The notes under the pieces: generated by a model | What the model saw: the letters and a program-made list of their open reading frames with translations, nothing else | Databases searched by the model: none | Told to the model about the DNA's origin: nothing | Part shown: positions 1 through 7,210 of the stretch, piece by piece | How the letters are laid out: each line of letters begins with the position of its first letter | Position numbering within the stretch: the stretch's first letter is position 1 | Assembly: GCA_023387335.1 (NCBI GenBank) | Contig: JAEWIF010000059.1 | Span: 1 to 64,000 of the forward strand | Length of the DNA stretch: 64,000 nucleotides | Origin: Pseudomonadota bacterium | GTDB lineage: Bacteria; Pseudomonadota; Gammaproteobacteria; Burkholderiales; Burkholderiaceae_C | Direction of reading: 5' to 3' | Position numbers and translations under genes: made by a program

Positions 1-261
1 GCGCCGACGGGGTCCGTCGCGTCCAACGACATGGGCGGTGCCGGCGCGGCTTCGCCCGACGGCGGCACGGGCGGCGCGAGCGGCGCGGTGGGCACCGGGT
101 CCAGCGCCTCGGCCACCGGCGTGGGCAGCTCCGTGGCGCGACGCGTCGATCCCAAGGTGCTGCGTGCACGCGTGGCGGCCGAGGGAGCGATCAGCTCGCC
201 CGTGACGTCCACCATGGGCGGCCCGCCCGAGGTCCACACGCTGCCACCGCTGGCGCGCTGA
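1..261 (+). CDS. C-terminal fragment of an unknown Gly/Ser/Ala-rich protein
   Basis: The frame is open from the first base and ends at a TGA at 259-261, so this is the 3' end of a gene that begins outside the window; 86 residues are visible. The visible part is a low-complexity tract of Gly, Ala, Ser and Thr for about 50 residues, followed by a more ordinary tail (RRVDPKVLRARVAAEGAIS) ending in PPLAR. An internal ATG at base 31 exists, but the frame reads through without a stop before it and no ribosome binding site is seen. Disordered Gly/Ser tracts are common in secreted or linker regions, but no family can be assigned. Confidence 0.45.
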   Translation, partial: APTGSVASNDMGGAGAASPDGGTGGASGAVGTGSSASATGVGSSVARRVDPKVLRARVAAEGAISSPVTSTMGGPPEVHTLPPLAR

Positions 262-374
262 TTTCGCCGGGCGCCGGCCGTCGCCGACAGCGAGGCCGGT
301 AGCCGTCCTACCTCGCGCTGCGCTGGGAAAAATGAACATGCGCCGATGGCGCGCGTGGGCGCGGGAGGCTGGCG

Positions 375-797
375 ATGAGATCCATGAAGGTGCTGCGATC
401 CGCCTGCATGCTGGCGGTGGCCTGCGGTGTGATGACGACGGTCGAGGCGATCGCGCAGGCGCGCGACAAGCCCGCTTCATCGCAGGTGCGCAAGGCGACG
501 ACCCAGGCGAAGGCGAACAAGCAGGCGAAGGACAGGCACGCCAGGCACGGCAAGAAGAAATCCAGGCCCGTCGCCGCGACCAAGCCCGCTGCTCGCAAGG
601 CCGTCGCGACGGCCAAGGTGCCGCCGCCCGTGGCATGGGTGCCGCCGCCGCTCGGACCCGAGCGCTTCTATCCCAACGGCATTCCCGAACTGCGCCCCGA
701 GTTCATGCATCCCGAGGGTCCGCCGGCGCGCGTGGAGCAGGCCGCCAGCAGCCGGCCGGAGTCCGTCGGCGGGCAGCCGACCGAGTGGCTGCCCTGA
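375..797 (+). CDS. Small secreted Lys/Ala/Pro-rich protein, unknown function
   Basis: This encodes 140 residues. The ATG at 375 follows a GGGAGG element about 8 bases upstream; a second ATG in frame at 384 would also retain the signal. Residues 1-28 look like a Sec signal peptide: basic start, hydrophobic core LRSACMLAVACGVM, and AIAQA as a likely cleavage site. The mature part is rich in Lys, Arg, Ala and Gln (KKKSRPVAATKPAARK), then Pro-rich (PPPVAWVPPPLGPERFYP). The basic, low-complexity mature region resembles small periplasmic or surface proteins that bind nucleic acid or acidic polymers, but no family is recognised. No partner gene is evident. Confidence 0.6.
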   Translation: MRSMKVLRSACMLAVACGVMTTVEAIAQARDKPASSQVRKATTQAKANKQAKDRHARHGKKKSRPVAATKPAARKAVATAKVPPPVAWVPPPLGPERFYPNGIPELRPEFMHPEGPPARVEQAASSRPESVGGQPTEWLP

Positions 798-861
798 GCC
801 CGAACGGCACGTGGTTTGCCGCTCCCCGGGTTCGGGCTTCCGCGTCGGCAGTCCGCAACCG

Positions 862-867
862 AAGGAG
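862..867 (+). promoter_or_regulatory. Ribosome binding site fixing the 874 start
   Basis: AAGGAG lies 6 bases before ATG 874 and selects that codon over the GTG at 811, which would add a 21-residue extension unlike the rest of the protein. Confidence 0.6.
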
Positions 868-873
868 CAGTAC

Positions 874-1215
874 ATGATGCAGGCAGACCAGCTGAAGCAA
901 CGCATCGACAAGATCGAGGAATGCACCGACGAGGCCAAGCGCGCGGTGCAGGCCGGCTCCGCACCGGCGGAGTTGCGCCAGATCGTCGGCTCGCTGCACG
1001 ACCAGGCGCACCAGGCCCAGCAGGCCGCGAGCGACTCCCAGCAGATGGGCCAGGACGGGCTTCGCAACACCGTCAAGCAGATGGAGCAGACCGGCGACCG
1101 CGCCATGCAGGTGTGCCGCAGTTCCGGCAACGGCGTCGACCCGAAGACGCAGCAGGCCGTGCAGCGCGCGCACGACGAGATCTCCAGCCTCAAGAAGCAG
1201 ATGCAAATGGGGTAG
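874..1215 (+). CDS. Small helical, Gln-rich protein of unknown function
   Basis: This encodes 113 residues, very polar and almost entirely heptad-compatible helix (MMQADQLKQRIDKIEECTDE, then repeated Q/A/E/K segments), with no signal peptide or membrane segment. Two cysteines (in EECTDE and QVCRSS) are the only ones. The ORF extends upstream to a GTG at 811, but the AAGGAG at 862-867 supports ATG 874. A perfect hairpin follows the stop. The composition suggests a small cytoplasmic coiled-coil protein similar in style to short stress or structural proteins of Burkholderiales. I do not recognise the family and assign no function. Confidence 0.6.
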   Translation: MMQADQLKQRIDKIEECTDEAKRAVQAGSAPAELRQIVGSLHDQAHQAQQAASDSQQMGQDGLRNTVKQMEQTGDRAMQVCRSSGNGVDPKTQQAVQRAHDEISSLKKQMQMG

Positions 1216-1234
1216 TTCGTAGTAAGCGTGCTAA

Positions 1235-1258
1235 CTTGCCGCGACTCATCGCGGCAAG
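1235..1258 (+). terminator. Hairpin terminator candidate
   Basis: A perfect 10-bp inverted repeat (CTTGCCGCGA / TCGCGGCAAG, loop CTCA) begins 20 bases after the stop at 1215. The sequence after it (CTCTTGTAAAT) is only moderately T-rich, so it may be a weak intrinsic terminator or an RNA-stabilising hairpin. A second, 7-bp hairpin (CTTCAGC / GCTGAAG, 1337-1355) lies just before the next gene. Bases 1216-1386 hold no gene. Confidence 0.5.
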
Positions 1259-1386
1259 CTCTTGTAAATACATCGGCGCCCGCGTGGCGCAGCACTGACA
1301 ACGCCCACCGCTCGTGGCTCGGCGCTTCCAGAATGACTTCAGCAAATGGCTGAAGCAGCGGCAGAAGCCGCGCAGGGAGCGGTGGG

Positions 1387-4029
1387 ATGGGAGCAACAAG
1401 GTTCCAGCTCAGGGTCGGTGCGCTCTGGCTGGTCATCGGCACGGGGAGCGCCTGGGCGCAGAACATCATCCAGCTGGAGAACGCCAAACCGGGCGACTCG
1501 GGCTGGGAGCTCAGCGCGACATCGGACACGCCGACGGTCGAGGGCTACGCCTCGGCCACCAGCGTCAACCGCGGCGAGACGATCCGCTTCTTCGTCAACA
1601 GCGCCGCGCCCAGCTACACGATGACGATCTACCGGCTGGGCTGGTACGGCGGCGCGGGCGCCCGCAGGATGCTCACCGTGAACCTGCCGGGCCGGGCGCA
1701 GCCGATGCCGACCCCCGATCCGCAGACCGGCCTGATCGAGGCCAACTGGGCCGAGAGCTACGCGCTCACCATCCCCAACAGCGCCGACCGCACCGACTGG
1801 GCCACCGGCGTGTACCTGGCCAAGCTGACGCCGAGCGCGGGGACCGAGAGCTACATCGTCTTCGTCGTGCGCGACGACGCGCTGTCCTCCACCTACGTGT
1901 TCCAGAACGCCGTCACCACCTGGCAGGCGTACAACAACTGGGGCGGCAAGTCGCTCTACGGCTTCAACAGCACCAACGGCGCGGCGCGCAAGGTCTCCTT
2001 CAACCGGCCGTACCGCCGACAGGCCTTCTCCGACACCGGCGCGGGCCAGTTCCTCAACTACGAGATCAACTTCCTGCGCTTCCTGGAGCGCGAGGGCTAC
2101 GACGTCAGCTACATCACCAACGTCGACCTGCACGCCAACCCGAGCCGGCTGACGCGCCACCGCGCCTTCCTCGCTGCGGGGCACGACGAGTACTGGACCT
2201 ACGAAATGAAGTCCGGTGCGCACGGCGCACGCGCCAGCGGCGTGCACCTGGGCTTCTTCTCGGCCAACCAGACCTACTGGCAGATCCGCATGGAGCCGAG
2301 CCGCACGGGCGCGCCGAACCGCACCATCGTCGGCTACAAGGATTTCTCGCAGGCCGAGGACCCGTTCGCGCGCGACGGAGACCCGAGCAACGACCGCTAC
2401 ATCACCGCGCGGTTCCGCGAGATGCCGACGAAGTTCGGCGTCAACGATCCGATCGCGCAGCCGGAGAACGGGCTGATCGGCGTGCAGTACCACGGTGATC
2501 CGGTGCAGGGCGACGTGGTCGTCTCCAACCCATCGCACTGGGTATACGCCGGCACGGGCGTGGTCAACGGCACGCGTTTCCGCGGCCTGCTGGGCTACGA
2601 GACCGATGCGGTGGACAACAACGGCTACTCGCCGGCGGGGCTGGAGATCGTCGGCGCTTCGCCCGATCCGTTCGGCACCTCGCACATGGCGACCTACACG
2701 GCGCCATCGGGCGCGGTGGTGTTCGCGACCGGCACCATCCAGTGGAGCTGGGGGCTGGACGACTACGGCGGCCGCGGCTTCGTCGATCCCGCGGCGCAGC
2801 AGGTCACGCGCAACGTGCTCAACCGCTTCGCCGGCGCCGTGCTGTCGCCGCCGGCCAACCTGCAGGCCACCGCGAGCGCGCAGCGCGTCGACCTGAGCTG
2901 GGCGTCGGTGCAGGGCGCGACCTCGTACGACATCTTCCGCGGCACCACCTCGGGCGGGCAGGGCGCGCAGCCTTATCGCACGGGCCTGGTGAGCACCTCG
3001 TTCGCCGACACCGGTCTGGCCTCGGGCAGCTACTTCTACCAGGTGGTCGCGGTCAACTCGCAGGATCGCAGCGCGCGCTCGGCCGAGGTCTCGGCCGTGG
3101 TGGGCGGCACCGCGCCCGCGCCTTCGCCGGCCCCCACGCCGGCGCCTTCGCCGGCACCCATCTGCAATCCGCCGCTGTGGAACGGCAATACGCGGTACTT
3201 CGGAGGCGACCTGGTCACGCGCAACGGCACGGTGTACGTCGCGCGGCCCGAGTCGAACAACACCTGGAACGTGAACAGCCCGCCGGAGTGGACGCCCAGC
3301 CTGTGGTCGCTCGGGGGTTGCCCGTCGCCCACGCCCGCGCCTTCTCCCGCGCCGACGCCGGCACCTACTCCGGCGCCGAGCCCGGCCCCTACGCCGGCAC
3401 CCACGCCGGCCCCGACGCCCGCGCCAACTCCGGCACCGACGCCGGCTCCGACCCCGGCGCCTACGCCCGCACCCACGCCTTCCCCGGCCCCGACGCCGGC
3501 GCCCACGCCCGCGCCGACCCCCGCGCCTTCGCCGGCGCCGGTCTGCAACCCGCCCGCGTGGAACGGCACGACCCGCTACTTCGGGGGCGACCTGGTGACG
3601 CGCAACGGCGTGGTCTACGTCGCGCTGCCGGCGTCGAACAGCACCTGGAACGAGAACAGCCCGCCCGAGCAGACACCGAGCCTCTGGGGCCTGGGCAACT
3701 GCCCGGCACCGGGACCGGCGCCCGCGCCGACCCCCGCTCCGACGCCGGCACCCACGCCGGCGCCGACCCCGGCCCCGACGCCCGCACCGGCTCCCGCGCC
3801 GACGCCCGCACCGACGCCCGCACCGACGCCCGCACCGACTCCGGCGCCTTCACCCGCGCCGTCGTGCAACCCGACGGCGTGGAACGGCACGACGCGCTAC
3901 TTCGGCGGCGATCGCGTGACGCGCAACGGCACGATCTGGGTGGCGCTGCCGGCCTCGAACAACACCTGGAACGTGAACAGCCCGCCGGAGTGGACGCCCA
4001 GCCTGTGGGCGTCCGGCAGCTGCAACTGA
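1387..4029 (+). CDS. Secreted modular protein: N,N-dimethylformamidase beta-like domain, FN3, three CBM5/12-like modules
   Basis: This encodes 880 residues from an ATG with an AGGGAG element about 8 bases upstream. Residues 1-25 are a Sec signal peptide ending SAWAQ. Residues about 30-475 match the domain of the C-terminal part of N,N-dimethylformamidase beta subunits (features such as TIYRLGWYGGAGARRM, QAYNNWGG, AAGHDEYWT). Residues about 485-575 form a fibronectin type III domain (ANLQATASAQRVDLSW, YFYQVVAVN). Three 53-residue modules follow (593-645, 720-772, 827-880), each starting and ending with Cys, with the W-N-G-x-T-R-Y, G-G-D-x-V, N-G-x-x-Y/W-V-A pattern of chitin-binding type 3 (CBM5/12) modules. 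Pro-Ala-Thr/Ser linkers of 74 and 54 residues separate them. The architecture suggests an extracellular, polysaccharide-anchored protein. Amidase activity is not shown; many homologues of this domain are uncharacterised. Confidence 0.8.
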   Translation: MGATRFQLRVGALWLVIGTGSAWAQNIIQLENAKPGDSGWELSATSDTPTVEGYASATSVNRGETIRFFVNSAAPSYTMTIYRLGWYGGAGARRMLTVNLPGRAQPMPTPDPQTGLIEANWAESYALTIPNSADRTDWATGVYLAKLTPSAGTESYIVFVVRDDALSSTYVFQNAVTTWQAYNNWGGKSLYGFNSTNGAARKVSFNRPYRRQAFSDTGAGQFLNYEINFLRFLEREGYDVSYITNVDLHANPSRLTRHRAFLAAGHDEYWTYEMKSGAHGARASGVHLGFFSANQTYWQIRMEPSRTGAPNRTIVGYKDFSQAEDPFARDGDPSNDRYITARFREMPTKFGVNDPIAQPENGLIGVQYHGDPVQGDVVVSNPSHWVYAGTGVVNGTRFRGLLGYETDAVDNNGYSPAGLEIVGASPDPFGTSHMATYTAPSGAVVFATGTIQWSWGLDDYGGRGFVDPAAQQVTRNVLNRFAGAVLSPPANLQATASAQRVDLSWASVQGATSYDIFRGTTSGGQGAQPYRTGLVSTSFADTGLASGSYFYQVVAVNSQDRSARSAEVSAVVGGTAPAPSPAPTPAPSPAPICNPPLWNGNTRYFGGDLVTRNGTVYVARPESNNTWNVNSPPEWTPSLWSLGGCPSPTPAPSPAPTPAPTPAPSPAPTPAPTPAPTPAPTPAPTPAPTPAPTPAPTPSPAPTPAPTPAPTPAPSPAPVCNPPAWNGTTRYFGGDLVTRNGVVYVALPASNSTWNENSPPEQTPSLWGLGNCPAPGPAPAPTPAPTPAPTPAPTPAPTPAPAPAPTPAPTPAPTPAPTPAPSPAPSCNPTAWNGTTRYFGGDRVTRNGTIWVALPASNNTWNVNSPPEWTPSLWASGSCN
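3322..3543 (+). repeat. Tandem Pro-Ala-Thr/Ser linker repeat 1
   Basis: About 220 bases of degenerate 12-base units encode P-A/S-P-T or P-A-P-S between the first and second Cys-bounded modules. Synonymous codons for Pro and Ala vary between units (GCG, GCC, GCA; CCG, CCC, CCT), so DNA identity between units is imperfect and protein identity is high. Confidence 0.85.
3703..3864 (+). repeat. Tandem Pro-Ala-Thr linker repeat 2
   Basis: About 160 bases of the same PAPT-type repeat lie between the second and third modules. Near 3796-3840 several 12-base units are almost identical at the DNA level (GCGCCGACGCCC / GCACCGACGCCC), so this part is the likeliest to expand or contract. Confidence 0.85.
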
Positions 4030-4039
4030 CGGCGAGTCC

Positions 4040-5131
4040 TCAGGCCTTGCGCGCGGCGCTGTTCATGAACTGCTCGGCGGCGCCGTCGTTCACCGACGAC
4101 CAGAGCACCTGGTCGGCGAGGAACCTGCTCCAGTGGTCGTACACCTTGCGGAAGGTGTCGTTGGCGGCCGACTGTTCCTTCATCACCTCCTCGTTGGCGC
4201 GGCGCATCGCGTCCATGATGGGCCGCGACCAGGAATTGAGCTTGGCGCCCGAGCCGACCAGGCGGCGCAGCGCCGGCACGTTGGTGGCGTCGTACTTGGC
4301 CAGCATGTCGGTGCTGGCCTGGAAGCAGGCGGCTTCCAGCGCGGCCTTGTAGGAGGCCGGCAGCGCTTCCCAGGCCGGCTTGGCGACGGTCAGGCACAGC
4401 GAAGCGCCGCGCTCCAGCACGCCGGGGCTGTAGTAGTACTTGGCCACCTTCGCGAGGCCGAGCTTCTCGTCGTCGGCCGGGCCCACCCATTCCACCGCGT
4501 CGATCGTGCCCTTCTCCAGCGCGGGATAGATGTCCGACGCCGGAAGCTGCTGCGGCACCGCGCCGAGCTTGGTGTAGACGTGGCCGAGGAAGCCGGCGGC
4601 GCGGATGCGCAGGCCCTTGAAGTCGGCCGGCGTCTTGATCTCCTTGCGGAACCAGCCGCCCATCTGCGCGCCGGTGTTGCCGCAGGGGATCTGCACCGCG
4701 TTGAACTTGGCGTACACCTCGCGCATCAGCTCCAGGCCGCCGCCGTGGTACATCCACGCGCTGTGCTGGCGCGGGCTCATGCCGAACGGCACGCCGGTGT
4801 CGAACACCAGCGCCGGCTCCTTGCCGATGTAGTAGAAGCCCGCGGTGTGGCCGCATTCCACCGTGCCGGCCTGCACCGCGTCCAGCACCGCCAGCGGCGG
4901 CACCAGTTCGCCGGCGCCATGGGCCGAGATGGTGAACTTGCCGTCGGTGAGAGCGGCCACGGTCTTGGAGATCATCTCCGCGCCGCCGAACACGGTGGGC
5001 AGCGCCTTCGGAAAGCTCGAGGGCATGCGCCAGCGCACGGTGGGCTGCGAACCCTGGGCGCGCGCGGGCGCGGCGACCACCGCGGCCGCGGCCGCGGCGG
5101 CGCCGCTGGAAATGAGGTGGCGTCTCTTCAT
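4040..5131 (-). CDS. TRAP transporter periplasmic receptor (DctP family, TakP-like)
   Basis: This encodes 363 residues with a strong AAGGAG before the ATG. The N-terminus MKRRHLISSG followed by an Ala-rich core is a signal peptide, with a twin-arginine-like RR. The mature protein has the DctP fold, including GLRIRAAGFLGHV and DAVEWVGPADDEKLGLAKV. The last segment resembles TakP-type receptors, which bind 2-oxo or other monocarboxylates, often with a cation; that ligand class is inferred from family knowledge. It lies 34 bases downstream of the aldolase gene on the same strand, so the two are probably one operon, and its 3' end is convergent with the modular protein (10 bases apart). No DctQ/DctM genes are adjacent, so it must use a distant permease or the one at 8716-10521. 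Confidence 0.85.
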   Translation of the reverse strand: MKRRHLISSGAAAAAAAVVAAPARAQGSQPTVRWRMPSSFPKALPTVFGGAEMISKTVAALTDGKFTISAHGAGELVPPLAVLDAVQAGTVECGHTAGFYYIGKEPALVFDTGVPFGMSPRQHSAWMYHGGGLELMREVYAKFNAVQIPCGNTGAQMGGWFRKEIKTPADFKGLRIRAAGFLGHVYTKLGAVPQQLPASDIYPALEKGTIDAVEWVGPADDEKLGLAKVAKYYYSPGVLERGASLCLTVAKPAWEALPASYKAALEAACFQASTDMLAKYDATNVPALRRLVGSGAKLNSWSRPIMDAMRRANEEVMKEQSAANDTFRKVYDHWSRFLADQVLWSSVNDGAAEQFMNSAARKA

Positions 5132-5165
5132 CGTTGTCTCCTTCGGGTCTGTCTCGTGATGGCGC

Positions 5166-5960
5166 TCAGGCGAGCGGGGTCGGCGCGCCCTCGTCCAGGC
5201 AGCGGGGCGCTTCGCGCAGCGCCCGCCGCGCGAAGTACTGGAACGTCAGGCCGGTGATCTGCGGCTTGACCAGGAAGCCGCCCGCCTCGCGCGCGAGTTC
5301 GGGTCGCACCTCGCGGATCGGGCCGACGGCGGCCGCGCGCACCTGCGCCTCGGCGGCCTGTTCCAGCCAGATAGCCAGCACCGCGGCTTCCTCGATGCTG
5401 GTGCCGGCCGTCAGCAGGCCGTGGTGCGCCAGCAGCAGCGTCTTCTTCTGGCCGAGCGCGCCCGCGATGATCTCGCCCTCGTTGTCGCCGATCGGCAGGC
5501 CGGGCCAGTCGTCCAGGTAGCCGCAGTTGTCGGCGAACGGCGTGGAGTCCATGTGCGCGATCGCCAGGCGCTGGCCGGTCATCGACAGCGCGGTGGTCGC
5601 GGGCGGGTGGGTGTGCACGATGCTCTGCACGTCCGGACGCACGCGGTACACCCAGAGGTGGAAGCGCACGGCGGGGTTGGGCAGCGAGTGGCCGTCCAGC
5701 GGACGCAGGTCGTCGTCCACCAGGATCAGGTCGGCCGGCGTGGCCTCGTCGGCGCCGATGCCGAAGCGCAGCGTCCAGTAGGTGCCGGGCTCTTCGCCGC
5801 GCGCGGTGATCTGGCCGGCGAGCCCGCCGTGCCAATGGCCCTGGGCGCCCAGCATGCGGCAGGCCAGCACCAGTTTCTGCTTGGCGGAGCGGCGGTCCGG
5901 CGCCAGCTTCTCGGCCAGTTCACGGTCGACGCGGTCGCGCGTGCTCGACTTGGCTTCCAT
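5166..5960 (-). CDS. Class II aldolase/adducin family protein
   Basis: This encodes 264 residues from an ATG with AAGGAG upstream. The fold markers are present: HGGLAGQIT near residue 44, the metal-binding pair in SIVHTHPPATTAL near residue 114, and a third histidine region LLLAHHGLL. Class II aldolases and related epimerases or decarboxylases use these His residues to hold a divalent metal and act on sugar phosphates or hydroxy-/oxo-acids. Length and sequence fit the uncharacterised soluble bacterial group rather than FucA or AraD. The pairing with a TRAP receptor and control by an XRE-cupin regulator suggest catabolism of an imported small carboxylate. The exact substrate cannot be told from sequence. 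Confidence 0.8.
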   Translation of the reverse strand: MEAKSSTRDRVDRELAEKLAPDRRSAKQKLVLACRMLGAQGHWHGGLAGQITARGEEPGTYWTLRFGIGADEATPADLILVDDDLRPLDGHSLPNPAVRFHLWVYRVRPDVQSIVHTHPPATTALSMTGQRLAIAHMDSTPFADNCGYLDDWPGLPIGDNEGEIIAGALGQKKTLLLAHHGLLTAGTSIEEAAVLAIWLEQAAEAQVRAAAVGPIREVRPELAREAGGFLVKPQITGLTFQYFARRALREAPRCLDEGAPTPLA

Positions 5961-5982
5961 CGGATCGTCTCCTTCGATTCAG

Positions 5983-5996
5983 GTCAACAAGTTGAC
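5983..5996. promoter_or_regulatory. Operator copy 1 (14-bp palindrome)
   Basis: GTCAACAAGTTGAC, two 6-bp arms around AA, lies in the divergent promoter region. Its TTGACT end (5992-5997) can serve as a -35 for the rightward regulator gene, with TTTTAG 17 bases further on, so binding would block the promoter. An identical copy sits 37 bp away. Confidence 0.75.
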
Positions 5997-6019
5997 TCTA
6001 AGCGCGAGACGGTATTTTA

Positions 6020-6033
6020 GTCAACAAGTTGAC
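6020..6033. promoter_or_regulatory. Operator copy 2 (14-bp palindrome)
   Basis: This is an identical GTCAACAAGTTGAC. On the minus strand its TTGACT end can serve as a -35 for the aldolase operon with TTAGAG 17 bases downstream. The two copies therefore sit symmetrically over two divergent promoters. Confidence 0.75.
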
Positions 6034-6063
6034 CTGGAGCCCGGCTGTGGCAGCATCGCCCGC

Positions 6064-6651
6064 ATGCCCCGTGCCCGAGCCATCGCCGCCGAACCCTCCG
6101 AAGCCCCGCTGCTGCTGGGCGCGCGCCTGCGCCAGCTGCGCCGGTTGAAGGGCATGACGGTGGACGAGCTGGCGCGCGCGGTCGACGTGGACAAGGCCCA
6201 CATCTCGCGCATCGAGAACGACCTCAAGACGCCGTCGATCGCCACGCTGGCTCAGCTGGCCAAGGCGCTGAGCGTCTCCATCGGGCACCTGCTCGGCGAG
6301 ACGCTCGACAAGTCCGAGATCAAGGTGACGCGCGCCGCCCAGCTGGCGCAGCCGGTGCCGCAGCGCGACGGTGCGCAGCACCATTTCGTGCCGCTGCTGC
6401 ACAGCGAGGCCGTGGGCTCGTTCGAGGCCTTCCTCGTGCATCCCGGCCCGGACCCCGGCGCCACCGAGGCGCGGCATGCCGGGCAGGAGATGCTCTACAT
6501 CCTGTCCGGCACGGTGGAGGTGATGTTCCACACGCACGCGGTGCAGGTCGGCGCGGGCGACTGCATCCACTTCCCCGGCTACCTGCAGCACCGCCTGCGG
6601 CGCGTGGGCCGGGCCAAGGCCGTCGCCTTGCTGGTGCTGTCCAACGCCTGA
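6064..6651 (+). CDS. XRE-family regulator with C-terminal cupin
   Basis: This encodes 195 residues. Residues about 20-75 form a lambda-repressor-like HTH (LGARLRQLRRLKGMTVDELA, then DVDKAHISRIENDLKTPS). Residues about 110-193 form a cupin_2 barrel (GQEMLYILSGTVEVMF, VGAGDCIHFPGYLQHRLRR). The family senses a small ligand through the cupin and represses or activates neighbouring catabolic genes. The ATG at 6064 is chosen because the open frame further upstream runs through the operators. It is transcribed away from the aldolase/TRAP-receptor operon and the two identical palindromes between them are the natural binding sites, implying autoregulation. Confidence 0.9.
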   Translation: MPRARAIAAEPSEAPLLLGARLRQLRRLKGMTVDELARAVDVDKAHISRIENDLKTPSIATLAQLAKALSVSIGHLLGETLDKSEIKVTRAAQLAQPVPQRDGAQHHFVPLLHSEAVGSFEAFLVHPGPDPGATEARHAGQEMLYILSGTVEVMFHTHAVQVGAGDCIHFPGYLQHRLRRVGRAKAVALLVLSNA

Positions 6652-6703
6652 GCTTGACGCTCCGGGTGGGCGGGCGCACGCTGGCCGCAAGGAGAACCTT
6701 CCC

Positions 6704-7108
6704 ATGCATGCCTTCCACCTCGAGCGCAGGATGATGTCGATGCTCGGCGGCTTCTACCCGACAGGGCACCTGTTCGTCATGCTCCCCACTCGGCAGCATG
6801 CGGAGCGCGCCGAGGCGCAGCTCACCCAGGGCGGCTGCGACTGCGCCGAGATCAGCCTGCTCACGCCCCAGGACGTGCAGGACGTGGTGCACCTGTTCGA
6901 CGGCCACGACCTGATGCTCCCTTCCGTCGGCACCGACGAGGACACCGCCCGCCATTTCGCCGAGCTGGCGCTGCGAGGCCACCATGCCCTGCTGGTGCCG
7001 GCCCGCAACGCCCAGGGCGTGCAGCGGGTCATGGACGCGCTGCGGGACGTCGGCGTCTCGTGCGCCGTGTACTACCGGCGCCTGGTCATCGAGGACCTGG
7101 TGGTCTAG
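6704..7108 (+). CDS. Conserved-style small cytoplasmic protein, unknown function
   Basis: This encodes 134 residues from an ATG with AAGGAG about 10 bases upstream. There is no signal peptide or membrane segment. The pattern of alternating strands and helices (GHLFVMLPT, HAERAEAQLTQGG, HALLVPARN, AQGVQRVMDALRDVGVSCAV) suggests a duplicated alpha/beta, ferredoxin-like or ACT-like fold as seen in small stress proteins. I cannot name the family. It stands alone between the XRE-cupin gene and the cytochrome gene, both on the same strand with gaps of 52 and 102 bases. Confidence 0.6.
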   Translation: MHAFHLERRMMSMLGGFYPTGHLFVMLPTRQHAERAEAQLTQGGCDCAEISLLTPQDVQDVVHLFDGHDLMLPSVGTDEDTARHFAELALRGHHALLVPARNAQGVQRVMDALRDVGVSCAVYYRRLVIEDLVV

Positions 7109-7210
7109 CGCGCCAACCCGGCCGTCCGGCTTGCTGCAAACGCGGGATTGACGACATCCCGCGCGTGTCCTTACCGTTGCGCTTCTTCGACAACAACGGA
7201 GGAGCGGCAC

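Noticed and set aside
3114..3864. CRISPR-like repeats
   Set aside because: The repeats are protein-coding PAPT linkers without unique spacers of constant length.
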